Below are positions 34,821 through 43,407 of a DNA stretch of 64,000 bases, in pieces. The notes under the pieces were generated by a model, which worked only from the letters and a program-made list of their open reading frames with translations, did no database searches and was not told where the DNA came from. Numbering within the stretch: position 1 is the stretch's first letter; each line of letters starts with the position of its first letter. This DNA is from Actinomycetota bacterium (GTDB lineage Bacteria > Actinomycetota > Actinomycetes > S36-B12 > UBA10799): contig JACJWR010000002.1 of assembly GCA_020637055.1 (NCBI GenBank), forward strand, positions 1-64,000. The letters run 5' to 3'. The translations under genes were made by a program, and so were the position numbers.

Positions 34821-35321
34821 GTGGACAGCCGCAGCGCAACTCGCCCGCTCTACCTGGGCGTCGTCGGCCCCGGTGAAGACTCGACGGACGACCATCGCGA
34901 AGTGGCCCGCCGCGTCGGACTCCTCATCGCGCAGGCAGGTCACTTCGTGGTCACGGGAGGTCTAGGGGGCGTCATGGCAGCTGCCTGCGAGGGCGCTCGG
35001 GAGGCCTCCGGCCTGACGATTGGGCTACTGCCTGGTGACCGGCGCAGTGATGGCAACGACCACCTGAGCGTGGCTCTCCCCACCGGTCTGGGTGAACTCC
35101 GAAACGGCCTCGTCGTGCGCGCCTCGGACGCGGTCATCGCCATCGGTGGCAGTTGGGGGACCTTGAGTGAGATCGCCCTGGCCATGCGGACCGGAGTGCC
35201 GGTCGTGGCGCTGCCTGGCTGGGACCTTCCCAGCCAGGGGATGATCCTGGCGGATTCGCCCGAGGAGGCGTGCCGAGCGGCGATCACGGCAGCCTTCGCA
35301 CGCACCAGGGCTACTGACTAA
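34821..35321 (+). CDS. TIGR00725/LOG-like Rossmann nucleotide-binding protein
   Basis: The 166-residue protein has the SLOG/lysine-decarboxylase-like fold. LYLGVVGPGE is followed by GHFVVTGGLGGVMAAACEGA, the glycine-rich nucleotide loop, and AVIAIGGSWGTLSEIALAM, the PGGxGTxxE-like motif in variant form (GGSWGTLSE). Related LOG proteins release cytokinin bases from nucleotides, whereas this shorter TIGR00725 branch is uncharacterised. The GTG at 34821 is chosen for GGGAG 7 bases upstream and because it begins just before the first strand. Confidence 0.75.
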   Translation: MDSRSATRPLYLGVVGPGEDSTDDHREVARRVGLLIAQAGHFVVTGGLGGVMAAACEGAREASGLTIGLLPGDRRSDGNDHLSVALPTGLGELRNGLVVRASDAVIAIGGSWGTLSEIALAMRTGVPVVALPGWDLPSQGMILADSPEEACRAAITAAFARTRATD

Positions 35322-35455
35322 CTGACGCTCCGATCCGACGTCGGAGCCACGGGGCACCGCGTCGCGTCCTAGACCGCACGGAGACTACTCCTTCGGTTGA
35401 GTTGTCACTGATGCGGCACGCGGTTCCGCTCAGCGGGTACTTTGACCTCGCTGGC

Positions 35456-35479
35456 GATCAGGGGATCAGGGGATCAGGG
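35456..35479 (+). repeat. Three 8-bp tandem repeats containing SD-like GGGG
   Basis: GATCAGGG is repeated three times head to tail (35456-35479) and followed by GATGGGGG directly before the ATG at 35490. Each copy offers a Shine-Dalgarno-like purine run. Confidence 0.85.
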
Positions 35480-35489
35480 GATGGGGGTC

Positions 35490-36557
35490 ATGGCGGAATC
35501 TGCTGACGGTGCACCTGCGCGCGATGCCACTGTGGATGTCGCGAAAGGGTTGGCCATCACATTGGTGGTGCTCGCGCATATGGATCGCGGGCTGCTCGCG
35601 GCCGGACTCGTCGAGCTCGGCGGTTGGACCGGACGCGTCGATGTGTGGCTCTATTCGTTCTTCATCCCGCTGTTCGTATTCCTGTCCGGATTGTTCGTCC
35701 TCAGGTCGTGCGCACGTGCGGGGCGTCGGGCGTTCCTCGTCGCCCGCGTCGCGGACCTGATGTGGCTGTACCTGGTTTGGTCGTTGATCAACGGCCTGCT
35801 GCAGGTGGGTTTCAACCGCTTCACGAATGCGGACTTGAGCCCGAGGGAGGTGTTCACACTCTGGTGGCCGCTCGGGCAGATGTGGTTCTTGCCGAGTCTG
35901 GCGTTCGCCACTGTTGTGGTGGTGCTGCTCAGACCGTGGGGCTCACCCTTGCGCCGTTGGGTGGTGTTGGGGGTTTTTCTGGTGATCGCACTACTCAGTT
36001 GGCAGACCTTCGGGGTGTGGCCGCTGGTGTGGTTGCAGCCGGAACTCGCGTTCTTCCTCGGCCTTGGTGCCGCCCTCGGTCATGAGCGTTTCGCCGCGCT
36101 GTTGGGTCGGATCCGCACACTGGCGCTACTGCCGCTGATGTGCGTATCGGCGGCGGCTTCAGTTGGTTTGCTGGCGGCCGGAGCTTCAGTGCCGACGTCG
36201 CTCGTCGACACCCCGGACCGATTGGGCAACCGGCTAGCCGGTGTCGGCTGCGCACTGGCCGGCATCGTTGCCGCAGTGGCGGTGTCGGCGCTCATCGCGC
36301 GAGCCGTCCCGGCAGTCGCCGCGGGCGTCGCGCTGCTGGGTCGGCGGTCGTTGCCGATCTTCGTGAGTCACACCATCTTCACCGCGGGTGCCCGAGCGAT
36401 GCTGAACCTCGCTGGCCTCGACTGGATACCCGCCTACGTCGCCATCGGCGTTCTGGCGGGCTTGTCGGGGCCCTTGCTCCTGTTCCGGCTGGCCGAACGC
36501 TTCGGATTCAGCTGGGTGTACGTGCGGCCCAGGATGAAAACGCATGCTCGGACGTGA
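35490..36557 (+). CDS. Acyltransferase 3 family membrane protein
   Basis: The 355-residue protein has about ten transmembrane helices and the acyltransferase 3 start: DATVDVAKGLAITLVVLAH with the family histidine in the first helix, then RVDVWLYSFFIPLFVFLSGLF. Such enzymes transfer acetyl or other acyl groups to extracytoplasmic sugars or lipids. Start choice is difficult: ATG at 35490 has AGGGG 9 bases upstream, while ATG at 35481 and TTG at 35442 are in frame. The three 8-bp repeats immediately before the start may influence translation. The last 124 bases overlap the convergent membrane protein frame. Confidence 0.75.
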   Translation: MAESADGAPARDATVDVAKGLAITLVVLAHMDRGLLAAGLVELGGWTGRVDVWLYSFFIPLFVFLSGLFVLRSCARAGRRAFLVARVADLMWLYLVWSLINGLLQVGFNRFTNADLSPREVFTLWWPLGQMWFLPSLAFATVVVVLLRPWGSPLRRWVVLGVFLVIALLSWQTFGVWPLVWLQPELAFFLGLGAALGHERFAALLGRIRTLALLPLMCVSAAASVGLLAAGASVPTSLVDTPDRLGNRLAGVGCALAGIVAAVAVSALIARAVPAVAAGVALLGRRSLPIFVSHTIFTAGARAMLNLAGLDWIPAYVAIGVLAGLSGPLLLFRLAERFGFSWVYVRPRMKTHART

Positions 36558-36964
36558 ACAGCGGCAACGCCTCGAGTTCCTGCTGACCGCCGGGCAGGAC
36601 CGGGCGCCAAAGCGCCGGGGCGCGCACCTTGCCGGATGCAGCCGATCCCCGGCGATTCGGGTCGCTCGCGTTGACGTCCCTCTTGCTGGCTGCCCGCCAT
36701 CAGGGCGGGGAGAGCGAAGGCGAACAACACGGTGGCCACAACCAACGGTGCGGCGATCTGCCAGCGAAGCAGGAATGCCGCCCCCGCGGCGAGGACGAGG
36801 GCGAACTCCAGCGGGTAGCCCATGAACCGGCCGCGGCGTGGATCCACCCGGTTGACCTCGAATCCGGCCGTGAACGCACCCACACAGAACGGGACGATGG
36901 CCCCTAGGTAGGCAACAGGCAGCACCCCGTGGCGGTATCTCGGGCGCAGGGTCAGGTCAACCAT
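36434..36964 (-). CDS. Small membrane protein, uncertain C-terminus
   Basis: A 176-residue frame has three hydrophobic segments in its first 100 residues (VLPVAYLGAIVPFCVGAF, LEFALVLAAGAAFLL, APLVVATVLFAFALPALM). A basic, proline-rich tail of about 75 residues then overlaps the acyltransferase gene antisense. The tail looks non-coding; another frame from about 36685 reads more like protein (ALWRPVLPGG, LEALPLF) and stops before 36500. A frameshift near 36685, or simply a shorter protein, is possible. No family recognised. Confidence 0.5.
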   Translation of the reverse strand: MVDLTLRPRYRHGVLPVAYLGAIVPFCVGAFTAGFEVNRVDPRRGRFMGYPLEFALVLAAGAAFLLRWQIAAPLVVATVLFAFALPALMAGSQQEGRQRERPESPGIGCIRQGARPGALAPGPARRSAGTRGVAAVHVRACVFILGRTYTQLNPKRSASRNRSKGPDKPARTPMAT

Positions 36965-37024
36965 TGCGGGAGTCTCGCACAGCAACTCGGCCGGCAGACT
37001 CGTGCCGCTCCGGTGCCCGCTGCG

Positions 37025-38602
37025 CTACGAGGTGCCGGTGCCGACCTCGGAATCCGGTGCGCCGGCGAACACCCCGGATTCCTGGCGGCGTCGGATCACG
37101 AAGAACAACACGGCGGCCAGCAGGGTCACCGCACCGCCCAGCTGGCCGTGAGCCTGGAAGCCCGCCAGGTAGGCGTTGCGCTGCATGTCGTCGATCTGGT
37201 CGACTTCGTCGATTGGCACGGCGAACTGGGATGATGCTTCCTCCGAGGTCGCCCCCGAGCGCATGTCCTTGGCGATGGCCGAGACGGTCGCCTGATCGAG
37301 ACCCGATGCGGCGCTCTGCTCCTGCAACGACGAGGCGGCGGCGCCGAACACCACGGCCGTCATCAGGGCGACTCCGATCGCGCCCCCGAGGTTGCTCGCC
37401 GCGCTGCGAAACGACGCCGCGCTGCCCGACTCCTCCGGCGGGGCAAGGTTCATGATCGAGTTGGTCAGCGCCACTCCGGCGCCTACTGCGGCGGCGGAAT
37501 AGGCGCACATGATCAGCATGGCCACCCAGATCGGGGTGGTGATCGTCATCAGCGAACTCGCCAGGAGGGCGAGTCCGGTGGCGGCCAACAGCACTGTGCC
37601 GGTGAAGGTGATGCCGAGGCGCTGGAGCAGGCGGCCGGCGAGCATGGCGCCGGCGATGGTGAAGATCTGTGAGGGAATCATGATCACGGCGACCTGCGTG
37701 GTGCTCTCGCCGTAGATGTACTGCAGCCCCAACGTCATGTAGAACCACAGGTTGGCCAGCAGCGACAGCATGAGCACGATCAGCAGCAGCACCAGGCCAC
37801 CGTGACGCAGGGGTGCCAACGATAGGGACGGATTCGCGATCCGACGCAGGGCCACTGCCAACGCGACCAGTGCCGCGATGGCGAGCGCGAGGCTCAGAAT
37901 GGCTCGGGTGGACCAGCCGTCATCCGGCACCAGCGTGACGACCTGGGCGATCGCGGCCAGCATCACGCCGGCCAGCACCGGGGTGATCAACTCACCGGTC
38001 GATCCGCTGCTGCGTTCGTCGGGCAGCAGTCGCCGCAGCACCACGGTTCCGATCGCGCCCGTGACTGCCCAGATGACCGCGACCCAACGCCAGTTGGTGT
38101 CGTCGGCCACCACGGCGGCCAACAGAGGCATGATCAAGTAGGTGATGGGAGTGACCGCCGAGAAGGTGGCGAAGGCCGTCGCCCGGCCGTCCGGATCGGC
38201 GATCTTGGCGCTGATGTAGGCGAGTGCGATGACGAACACGGCCGACTTGCCGATGCTGGCGAGGAGTAGTCCGAGAGTCGCCACGCCCATCACCGGCGCC
38301 GCAGCCACGATCAAACTGCCGACCGAGTACATGGCGCCACACCACACCATCACCCTGCGCGCACCCAGCCGGGTGCCCAAGGTGCCGGCGGCGAAGATCA
38401 CCAACAGCGCACCGATGGACGGGACCTGCCGGGCCATGTCGGTTTGGTTCTCGGTGGCGTTCAGCCCCTGCAGCATGTCGGTGATGATGTAGTTGTAGCT
38501 CGCGGTCAACGTCAGCAGCGTGACGGCCGCCACCGCAACCGCCGTCACCATCCGGCGCTGATCCGGCTCCAGGCCGCCGGCGCTCTTCAACGGGTTGAAC
38601 AC
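37025..38602 (-). CDS. DHA2-type MFS drug/proton antiporter
   Basis: The 525-residue protein has the 14-helix layout of the EmrB/QacA (DHA2) branch of the major facilitator superfamily. Helix 1 begins VTAVAVAAVTLLTLT; loop 2-3 has GTLGTRLGARRVM; a motif C-like stretch occurs in TPITYLIMPLLAAVV; and the last helices end AVTLLAAVLFFVIRRRQ. It would export hydrophobic or cationic compounds using the proton gradient. The GTG at 38602 is chosen because TAGCCT lies exactly 6 bases upstream, the leaderless pattern; a GTG two codons earlier would overlap that box. Confidence 0.8.
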   Translation of the reverse strand: MFNPLKSAGGLEPDQRRMVTAVAVAAVTLLTLTASYNYIITDMLQGLNATENQTDMARQVPSIGALLVIFAAGTLGTRLGARRVMVWCGAMYSVGSLIVAAAPVMGVATLGLLLASIGKSAVFVIALAYISAKIADPDGRATAFATFSAVTPITYLIMPLLAAVVADDTNWRWVAVIWAVTGAIGTVVLRRLLPDERSSGSTGELITPVLAGVMLAAIAQVVTLVPDDGWSTRAILSLALAIAALVALAVALRRIANPSLSLAPLRHGGLVLLLIVLMLSLLANLWFYMTLGLQYIYGESTTQVAVIMIPSQIFTIAGAMLAGRLLQRLGITFTGTVLLAATGLALLASSLMTITTPIWVAMLIMCAYSAAAVGAGVALTNSIMNLAPPEESGSAASFRSAASNLGGAIGVALMTAVVFGAAASSLQEQSAASGLDQATVSAIAKDMRSGATSEEASSQFAVPIDEVDQIDDMQRNAYLAGFQAHGQLGGAVTLLAAVLFFVIRRRQESGVFAGAPDSEVGTGTS

Positions 38603-38614
38603 GCGCACAGGCTA
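38603..38614 (-). promoter_or_regulatory. Leaderless-type -10 box of MFS gene
   Basis: On the minus strand TAGCCT (38614-38609) is followed by 6 bases and the GTG at 38602. Confidence 0.5.
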
Positions 38615-38709
38615 GTGCCCCGAGCGGGGGTTCCGGTGCCCGACGCGGGTGTGGTCGCGGGTGGTGGTCGCGGCTGCTGCTCGACGCGGGTCCTGGTCGC
38701 TGGCGTACG

Positions 38710-38758
38710 GCTTCGTCGCATTAGGAGCACGAAACGGTGCTGAGAGTGCGACGAAAGC
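38710..38758. terminator. Palindromic hairpin of shared TTCGTCGCA type
   Basis: TTCGTCGCA at 38712-38720 pairs with TGCGACGAA at 38747-38755. A second 5-bp stem (AGCAC/GTGCT) lies inside the loop. It sits just downstream of the quinone oxidoreductase stop (38783, minus strand), so it may terminate that operon. A near-identical arm sequence recurs at 60853. Confidence 0.6.
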
Positions 38759-38782
38759 GTGCGCTCGGCGGAAAGGAAGGCG

Positions 38783-39775
38783 TCACTCGGCGGTGATTCG
38801 GATCACCGCCTTCTGCCCGGTGCCGTCGGCCATCGCTGCGAGCAACTCGGGGGCGTCCGCCAAGTCTCCGACCGCGTGGATCGGCGGTTGCAGTTCGCCC
38901 CGGTCGAGGGATCCGACCAGGTCGGCCAGCACGCCCGCCAGCACGGCGAGATCGTCCGCGGTCCCTTCCGAGTAGACCGCCCCCAGCGCCAGTTCGACCA
39001 ACGTCGGGGCGGTGGTGAACGGTGCACACCCCCACTGCGGTCGGGCGACGGACGCCAACCGGCCCCCGTAGCGCAACGCGCTCCCCGCATCGGCCGTCGT
39101 CGAACCCCCGACGAGGTCGAGGATGACGTCGTAGCGGGTTCCGTCGAGGATGTCGGCCAGCGATCCGTCCCGGTAGTTGAGCACCGAACCTGCTCCGAGT
39201 GCACCCGCCCGTGCGAGATCGTCCGGACCGACCACGGCGGTGAGGCCGGCTGCTTCCCGGCTCGCGGCGAGTTGGGTGGCGAAGGTGCCGACAGCACCGG
39301 CCGCACCGATCACCAGCACCTCATCGCCAGGCCCGATGCCAGTTCGTTGAACCGCCTGCCACGCGGTGAGTCCCGGGCATGGTGCGGTTGCCGCGAGGAC
39401 GGGGTCCGTGCCAGCCGGCAGCACTGCCGCTGCAGCCGCCGCAACCACTGCGGCTTCGGCCAGACCACCCTGGCGGGTCAAGTCGTGATGCACCGCCACC
39501 AGCCGACCGACGAGGGTCTCGTCCGCCCCGGGTCCCGCGTCGGTGACGGTGCCGACGATGTCCAGGCCGGGGATGTGAGGCCAGGACCACTGCGGCACCC
39601 CGGTCGCGGCGATCTTCCAGTCGACCGGGTTCAAGCCACAGGCGTGGACGCGCAACCGGAGTTCCCCCGGTCCGGGGGCGGGAACATCGGCGGTACCCAG
39701 CCGGAGCTGGTCCGGGCGCCCGGGACGGTCCTGCAGAACCGCCCGCACGTGATGCGGTGGTGGATCATTCGTCAT
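38783..39775 (-). CDS. Zinc-type alcohol dehydrogenase-like quinone oxidoreductase
   Basis: The 330-residue medium-chain dehydrogenase/reductase is of the quinone reductase branch. The N-terminal GroES-like domain has PAPGPGELRLRVHACGLNPVDWK and HIPGLDIVGTV; the Rossmann domain has GPGDEVLVIGAAGAVGTFATQLA as NADPH-binding loop. The catalytic and structural zinc cysteines of true alcohol dehydrogenases are missing, which fits zeta-crystallin-type NADPH:quinone or enone reductases. Its start overlaps the SNF2 gene's stop by 4 bp (ATGA), so both come from one mRNA, an odd functional pairing. Confidence 0.85.
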   Translation of the reverse strand: MTNDPPPHHVRAVLQDRPGRPDQLRLGTADVPAPGPGELRLRVHACGLNPVDWKIAATGVPQWSWPHIPGLDIVGTVTDAGPGADETLVGRLVAVHHDLTRQGGLAEAAVVAAAAAAVLPAGTDPVLAATAPCPGLTAWQAVQRTGIGPGDEVLVIGAAGAVGTFATQLAASREAAGLTAVVGPDDLARAGALGAGSVLNYRDGSLADILDGTRYDVILDLVGGSTTADAGSALRYGGRLASVARPQWGCAPFTTAPTLVELALGAVYSEGTADDLAVLAGVLADLVGSLDRGELQPPIHAVGDLADAPELLAAMADGTGQKAVIRITAE

Positions 39776-42045
39776 GCCTTCTCCAGCGGATTCGATTCGG
39801 CCGCTTTGATTCCGGGTGCGGACGACCCGGAGGTTTCTGCGGCAGGATCCGATTGGGTCGCGTCGTCCGACACGGCGTCCTCCGATCGGACCCCGAGTCT
39901 TGCCTGCTCGGACTCGACGATTCGCCGCTCCATGGCGGTCGGCAGTTGTCCGGCGTCGATCGCCGCCGCGGAGGCCCCTGCGGTGGCACTGGTGCGGGCA
40001 TAGGTGTCGAATTCGGCTTCCTTCTCGGCGAGCAACTCCAAGATGCGTTCGTCCACGGTGTCCTCGATGAGCAGCCGATGCACCTGCACCGCGCGGGTCT
40101 GACCCATCCGGTGCGCTCTGGCAATCGCCTGCTGCTCCAGCGTCGGTTTGATCTGCGGCTCGCAGAGGATCACCACGGAGGCGGCCTGGATGTTCAGACC
40201 GGTGCCTCCGGCTTGGATCTGGCTCACCAGCACCGCCGGGCCGTCTGGTGCGGAGAACTCGTCGACGAGTTCCTGCCGCCGCGCCGGCGTCGTGCTACCG
40301 CTCAGCGGTCCGGCGACGTGGACCGGCAACGCCGCAGCGACCCGATCAAGGACTTCGCGGAAGTTGGAGAACACGATCGTCTTGCGCCCGTTCGCCGCCA
40401 CTTCATCCACTATCTCAAGCAAGCGCGTCAGCTTGGCCGAATCCGTGGGCCGCGGGGTCAGGTACGCCGCCCTCCGCATCGCCATGAAGTTGCCCTGGCG
40501 CACAGCCTCGGTGTAGGCGTGCGCATCCGACCCCACGAAGTGCTCCCACTCGTCGACCTCGAGCAGGTCGGGGAGTTCGCCGAGGACCTCCTCGGTGTTG
40601 CGGCGCAGGTACACCGGCGCCACTTCGCGGCGGAACGCCTGCGGTCCCGCCACCAACGCGAAGGTGTCCAATTCGCGCGCCACCTCCGGTCGCAGGTAGT
40701 CCACCAGCGCGATGAACTCCGTCACCCGATTCTCCATCGGGGTGCCCGAGAGGAACACCACCCTGGGGGTCGATCTGATCCAGGCCGCCGCCGCGCGAGA
40801 GCGGCCGCTGCGAGGGTTCTTGATGTAGTGCGCTTCATCGACGATCACCGCGTCGGGTGGATCGGTGGGCACGGGCAACTTCTTCAGGGTGTCGAAGGTC
40901 GTGAGGGCGATTCCACCGTCGCGCTGCCACTGCGCAGCCCCGTCCTCGGCCGCCGGTCCGTGGATGCGCACAGAGGTCAAGGTCGTGTGGGCGGCGATTT
41001 CGCGCTGCCAGTTGAAGATGACGCTGGCAGGGCACACCACCAGGAAGCGCCGGGCGCCCTTAGCATGCAGGTGGGCCAGCAGCGCGAGCGCCTGCATCGT
41101 CTTGCCCAAGCCCATCTCGTCGCCGATTATCGCCCGCCTTTGTACCAGCGCGAACCTGGCGCCGAACGACTGGTAGCCGCGCAGTGTCGCCCGCAACGCG
41201 GAGGTGTCGAGTTCGGCGGCCTCGATCTTCGCGACCACTTCATCGGGAAGATCGCCCGGAGTCTCCACTCCGGCACTGCCCACGCCGGCCAGTTGCTCGA
41301 TCAAGGCGTAGTAGTGCCCCGGCCGATGCTGGAAGTCCGCCCACACCTCGTCCGGGGTTGGCATCGGACTGTGCGCGGCAGCGGTCAGAGTGGCGAGGGC
41401 GCCGGTCCGATCGCACCATTCCATCCACGCACCGAGGGTCTGCACGGACTGGGTTGCGGTTGCCTTCTTCTGTTCCCCGGCGAAGGTCCAACGCACTCGC
41501 GAGGTGGCCGGTTTGGCGGTGTGCATGAGCGCGGGGAGTTCGGCCACGATCCGGGTGGGCGCAGCGCCGAGTTCGGCCTCGACCACCCGGATCGAATCCA
41601 GCAGGAACAGATGGCCGAGCAGCGAAGTCCCCGCAGTCGTCCGGTTGTCCGGATCGAGGCGCACCGGCACGTCGGCGGCGATCGAATCCCAGACGCGGCG
41701 GGCGCCAGCCATGACCGCCGCCGCGGTCTGCGAACCGACCCCGGGCACCGCGGTCAGTTGCTGCGGAGTTGCACGCAGCACGTCGCCGACGGTGCGGAAG
41801 CCATGGTCGGCCAGCGCGCCGAGTCGCAGACCTGAGCCGCCGGCGTCACGCAACCGATCGACCGGAACCGCGTTGAGCTCGGCCTGCACCGCCGCGGCGC
41901 GCAACTGCAGCACGCCGGCCCCGACTTCGGCCTCAAGCCGCGATCTGCCCTCGGTCAGCTGGCGAGCGGCGTCGAACAGGGCCGCACTCGCCTCCATGAG
42001 GCGTTTGGTGTCTGCTCGGGAGGGCAGAGTTCGGGCCGTCGACAC
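39772..42045 (-). CDS. SNF2-family DNA-dependent ATPase with N-terminal HhH
   Basis: The 757-residue SNF2/RapA-like translocase carries an N-terminal helix-hairpin-helix (around residues 86-115, TPQQLTAVPGVGSQTAAAVM). The helicase motifs follow: GDEMGLGKTMQAL (K315), VVCPASVIFNWQ, DEAHYIKNP (D403-H406), FLSGTPMENR, then VLVSQIQAGGTGLNIQ, and QAIARAHRMGQ (motif VI). It would translocate on double-stranded DNA and remodel nucleoprotein complexes in repair or transcription. The start is a GTG with GAGGGGAAAGG upstream. It heads a two-gene operon with a quinone reductase. The C-terminal 60 residues are acidic and low-complexity. Confidence 0.85.
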   Translation of the reverse strand: MSTARTLPSRADTKRLMEASAALFDAARQLTEGRSRLEAEVGAGVLQLRAAAVQAELNAVPVDRLRDAGGSGLRLGALADHGFRTVGDVLRATPQQLTAVPGVGSQTAAAVMAGARRVWDSIAADVPVRLDPDNRTTAGTSLLGHLFLLDSIRVVEAELGAAPTRIVAELPALMHTAKPATSRVRWTFAGEQKKATATQSVQTLGAWMEWCDRTGALATLTAAAHSPMPTPDEVWADFQHRPGHYYALIEQLAGVGSAGVETPGDLPDEVVAKIEAAELDTSALRATLRGYQSFGARFALVQRRAIIGDEMGLGKTMQALALLAHLHAKGARRFLVVCPASVIFNWQREIAAHTTLTSVRIHGPAAEDGAAQWQRDGGIALTTFDTLKKLPVPTDPPDAVIVDEAHYIKNPRSGRSRAAAAWIRSTPRVVFLSGTPMENRVTEFIALVDYLRPEVARELDTFALVAGPQAFRREVAPVYLRRNTEEVLGELPDLLEVDEWEHFVGSDAHAYTEAVRQGNFMAMRRAAYLTPRPTDSAKLTRLLEIVDEVAANGRKTIVFSNFREVLDRVAAALPVHVAGPLSGSTTPARRQELVDEFSAPDGPAVLVSQIQAGGTGLNIQAASVVILCEPQIKPTLEQQAIARAHRMGQTRAVQVHRLLIEDTVDERILELLAEKEAEFDTYARTSATAGASAAAIDAGQLPTAMERRIVESEQARLGVRSEDAVSDDATQSDPAAETSGSSAPGIKAAESNPLEKA

Positions 42046-42142
42046 GTGCCTTTCCCCTCGGTCGTGCGCTCGCCGTGTGGCCGGTGACTGAGCCGCAGCA
42101 TAGTCGCGGCGACTCGGGGTGGTCGATCAGCGCGAACATGCG

Positions 42143-42154
42143 TAGTTTGGCCGG
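42143..42154 (+). promoter_or_regulatory. Leaderless-type -10 box of SMP-30 gene
   Basis: TAGTTT at 42143-42148 is followed by 6 bases and the ATG at 42155; no ribosome site is present. Confidence 0.55.
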
Positions 42155-43039
42155 ATGGCAGATGTCGACGTGTCGCTGGCGCTGCACGTTCGCGCGGAGC
42201 ATTCCGAATCGCCGGTATGGGACTGGGATGCGGGTTGTCTGTGGTGGGTGGACATCACCGGGCGCCGGGTTCATCGTTTCGATCCCGAATCGGGGCAGGA
42301 CTGTTCGTGGGGCACGTCGGGGCAACCAGGGGGCGTCGTGCTCGGTGTCGACGGTCAGGTGGTGGTGGGTCTGCCGGACGGTCTCGCCCTGCTGGACGAC
42401 TCGGGTGCGACCACGTTGGTGGTACCGATCGAGGCGGATCTGCCCGGGAATCGCAGCAACGACCTCAAGGCGGACCGCTCCGGCCGGGTGTGGGTGGGAA
42501 CCATGGCCTATGACCGCACTCCCGGGGCAGGCGCGTTGTACTGCGTGGCCGACGGAGAACCGCAGGTCGCGGTGGCCGACTTGACCATCTCCAACGGCCC
42601 GGCGATCGACGGGCGGGACGGTCGACTGTACTTCGCCGACACCATGGCCATGGTGGTCGACGTGTGCGACTTCGACGCCGACAGCGGTTCGCTGAGCGCC
42701 CGCCGGCGATTCTTGGATTTCGGCGACGAGAAGGTCTGGCCGGACGGAATGACTGTGGACGCCGAGGGTTGCCTATGGCTCGCGCTGGGGCGCAGCGGAT
42801 CGGTGCGGCGCTACCGGCCGGACGGGAGACTCGACGGGGTGGTGGAGGTGCCGGTCAGCAATCCGACCTCGGTGGCCTTCGGCGGCACAGGGGGCAGTGA
42901 CCTATTCATCGCCACCTCCTGGTTCGACCTGACTCCGGAGCAGCGCGAGGAGCAACCGTTGGCTGGTGCCGTGTTCAGTTGCCGTCCGGGGGTTTCCGGC
43001 GTGCCGGCCGAGCGGGCGATGCTCACCTCCGGCGAGTGA
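42155..43039 (+). CDS. SMP-30/gluconolactonase family protein
   Basis: The 294-residue six-bladed beta-propeller belongs to the SMP-30/LRE family of sugar lactonases. The metal-binding acid is in HSESPVWDWDAGCLWWVDITG (E, first blade), an N in NRSNDLKADRSGRVWVGTM, N in TISNGPAID, and D in WPDGMTVDAEGCLWLAL. These positions correspond to the divalent-metal ligands of SMP-30. It hydrolyses sugar lactones in aldose oxidation. It is divergent to the SNF2 gene and has a leaderless-type promoter, so it is transcribed alone. Confidence 0.85.
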   Translation: MADVDVSLALHVRAEHSESPVWDWDAGCLWWVDITGRRVHRFDPESGQDCSWGTSGQPGGVVLGVDGQVVVGLPDGLALLDDSGATTLVVPIEADLPGNRSNDLKADRSGRVWVGTMAYDRTPGAGALYCVADGEPQVAVADLTISNGPAIDGRDGRLYFADTMAMVVDVCDFDADSGSLSARRRFLDFGDEKVWPDGMTVDAEGCLWLALGRSGSVRRYRPDGRLDGVVEVPVSNPTSVAFGGTGGSDLFIATSWFDLTPEQREEQPLAGAVFSCRPGVSGVPAERAMLTSGE

Positions 43040-43087
43040 GGCGCCGCATTCCTGAGTCAGGTTGGGCTCCTCGCCATGATGCACCCG

Positions 43088-43167
43088 GCCTACCCCGGAA
43101 CCGTTCGGCCCACCGCGAAGCCACCCCGCCTACTCCGGAACCGTTCGGCCTACCGCGAAGCCACCCG
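43088..43167 (+). repeat. Two tandem 40-bp direct repeats
   Basis: Copies at 43088-43127 and 43128-43167 match at 37 of 40 positions; the shared core reads CCGGAACCGTTCGGCC. A partial third copy precedes them. Function unknown. Confidence 0.85.
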
Positions 43168-43395
43168 GCGCGGACTTCGTGTGCGATTCAATCGCGTTCC
43201 ACGGCACCCCACGCCCAACAGCGGGTTCTATCGGCACATTGGGCCCGGCAGAGTGGCCGCAACGTGCCAATGAAAGCCGCGGTTGACAGCTGCCTCGCCT
43301 GGCACTTTGCGCAATTTAGTCGGAAAGCCGGCAATTTGAGGGTCGGCAGCGGGCCCTGCCCGCCGATGCGGCCCGTTCGAGGTCATCCGAGGCGA

Positions 43396-43407
43396 TACCG
43401 TCGCTTT
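43396..43407 (+). promoter_or_regulatory. Leaderless-type -10 box of GNAT-menC operon
   Basis: TACCGT at 43396-43401 is followed by 6 bases and the GTG at 43408. It fixes the start of a gene whose frame is open for another 429 bases upstream. Confidence 0.55.

Larger units (their letters stand above)
43040..43407. other. Intergenic region with 40-bp duplication
   Basis: This 368-bp stretch has no credible gene. It holds two adjacent 40-bp repeats (43088-43167) and the -10 box of the next gene at its end. The open frame crossing it on the plus strand is an upstream extension of the GNAT gene. Confidence 0.5.

Noticed and set aside
39601..39640. GGGTTCAAGCC resembling a tRNA T-arm
   Set aside because: It lies inside the quinone oxidoreductase gene and no cloverleaf can be formed around it.
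39757..41835. 692-codon plus-strand open frame
   Set aside because: It lies opposite the SNF2 helicase gene and has arginine/glycine-rich, non-globular composition.
43088..43167. Possible CRISPR-like repeat
   Set aside because: Copies are directly adjacent with no spacers and there are only two; no cas genes are present.
42979..43407. Upstream extension of the GNAT-like gene
   Set aside because: It crosses the 40-bp repeats, has no ribosome site, and a TACCGT box fixes the start at 43408.
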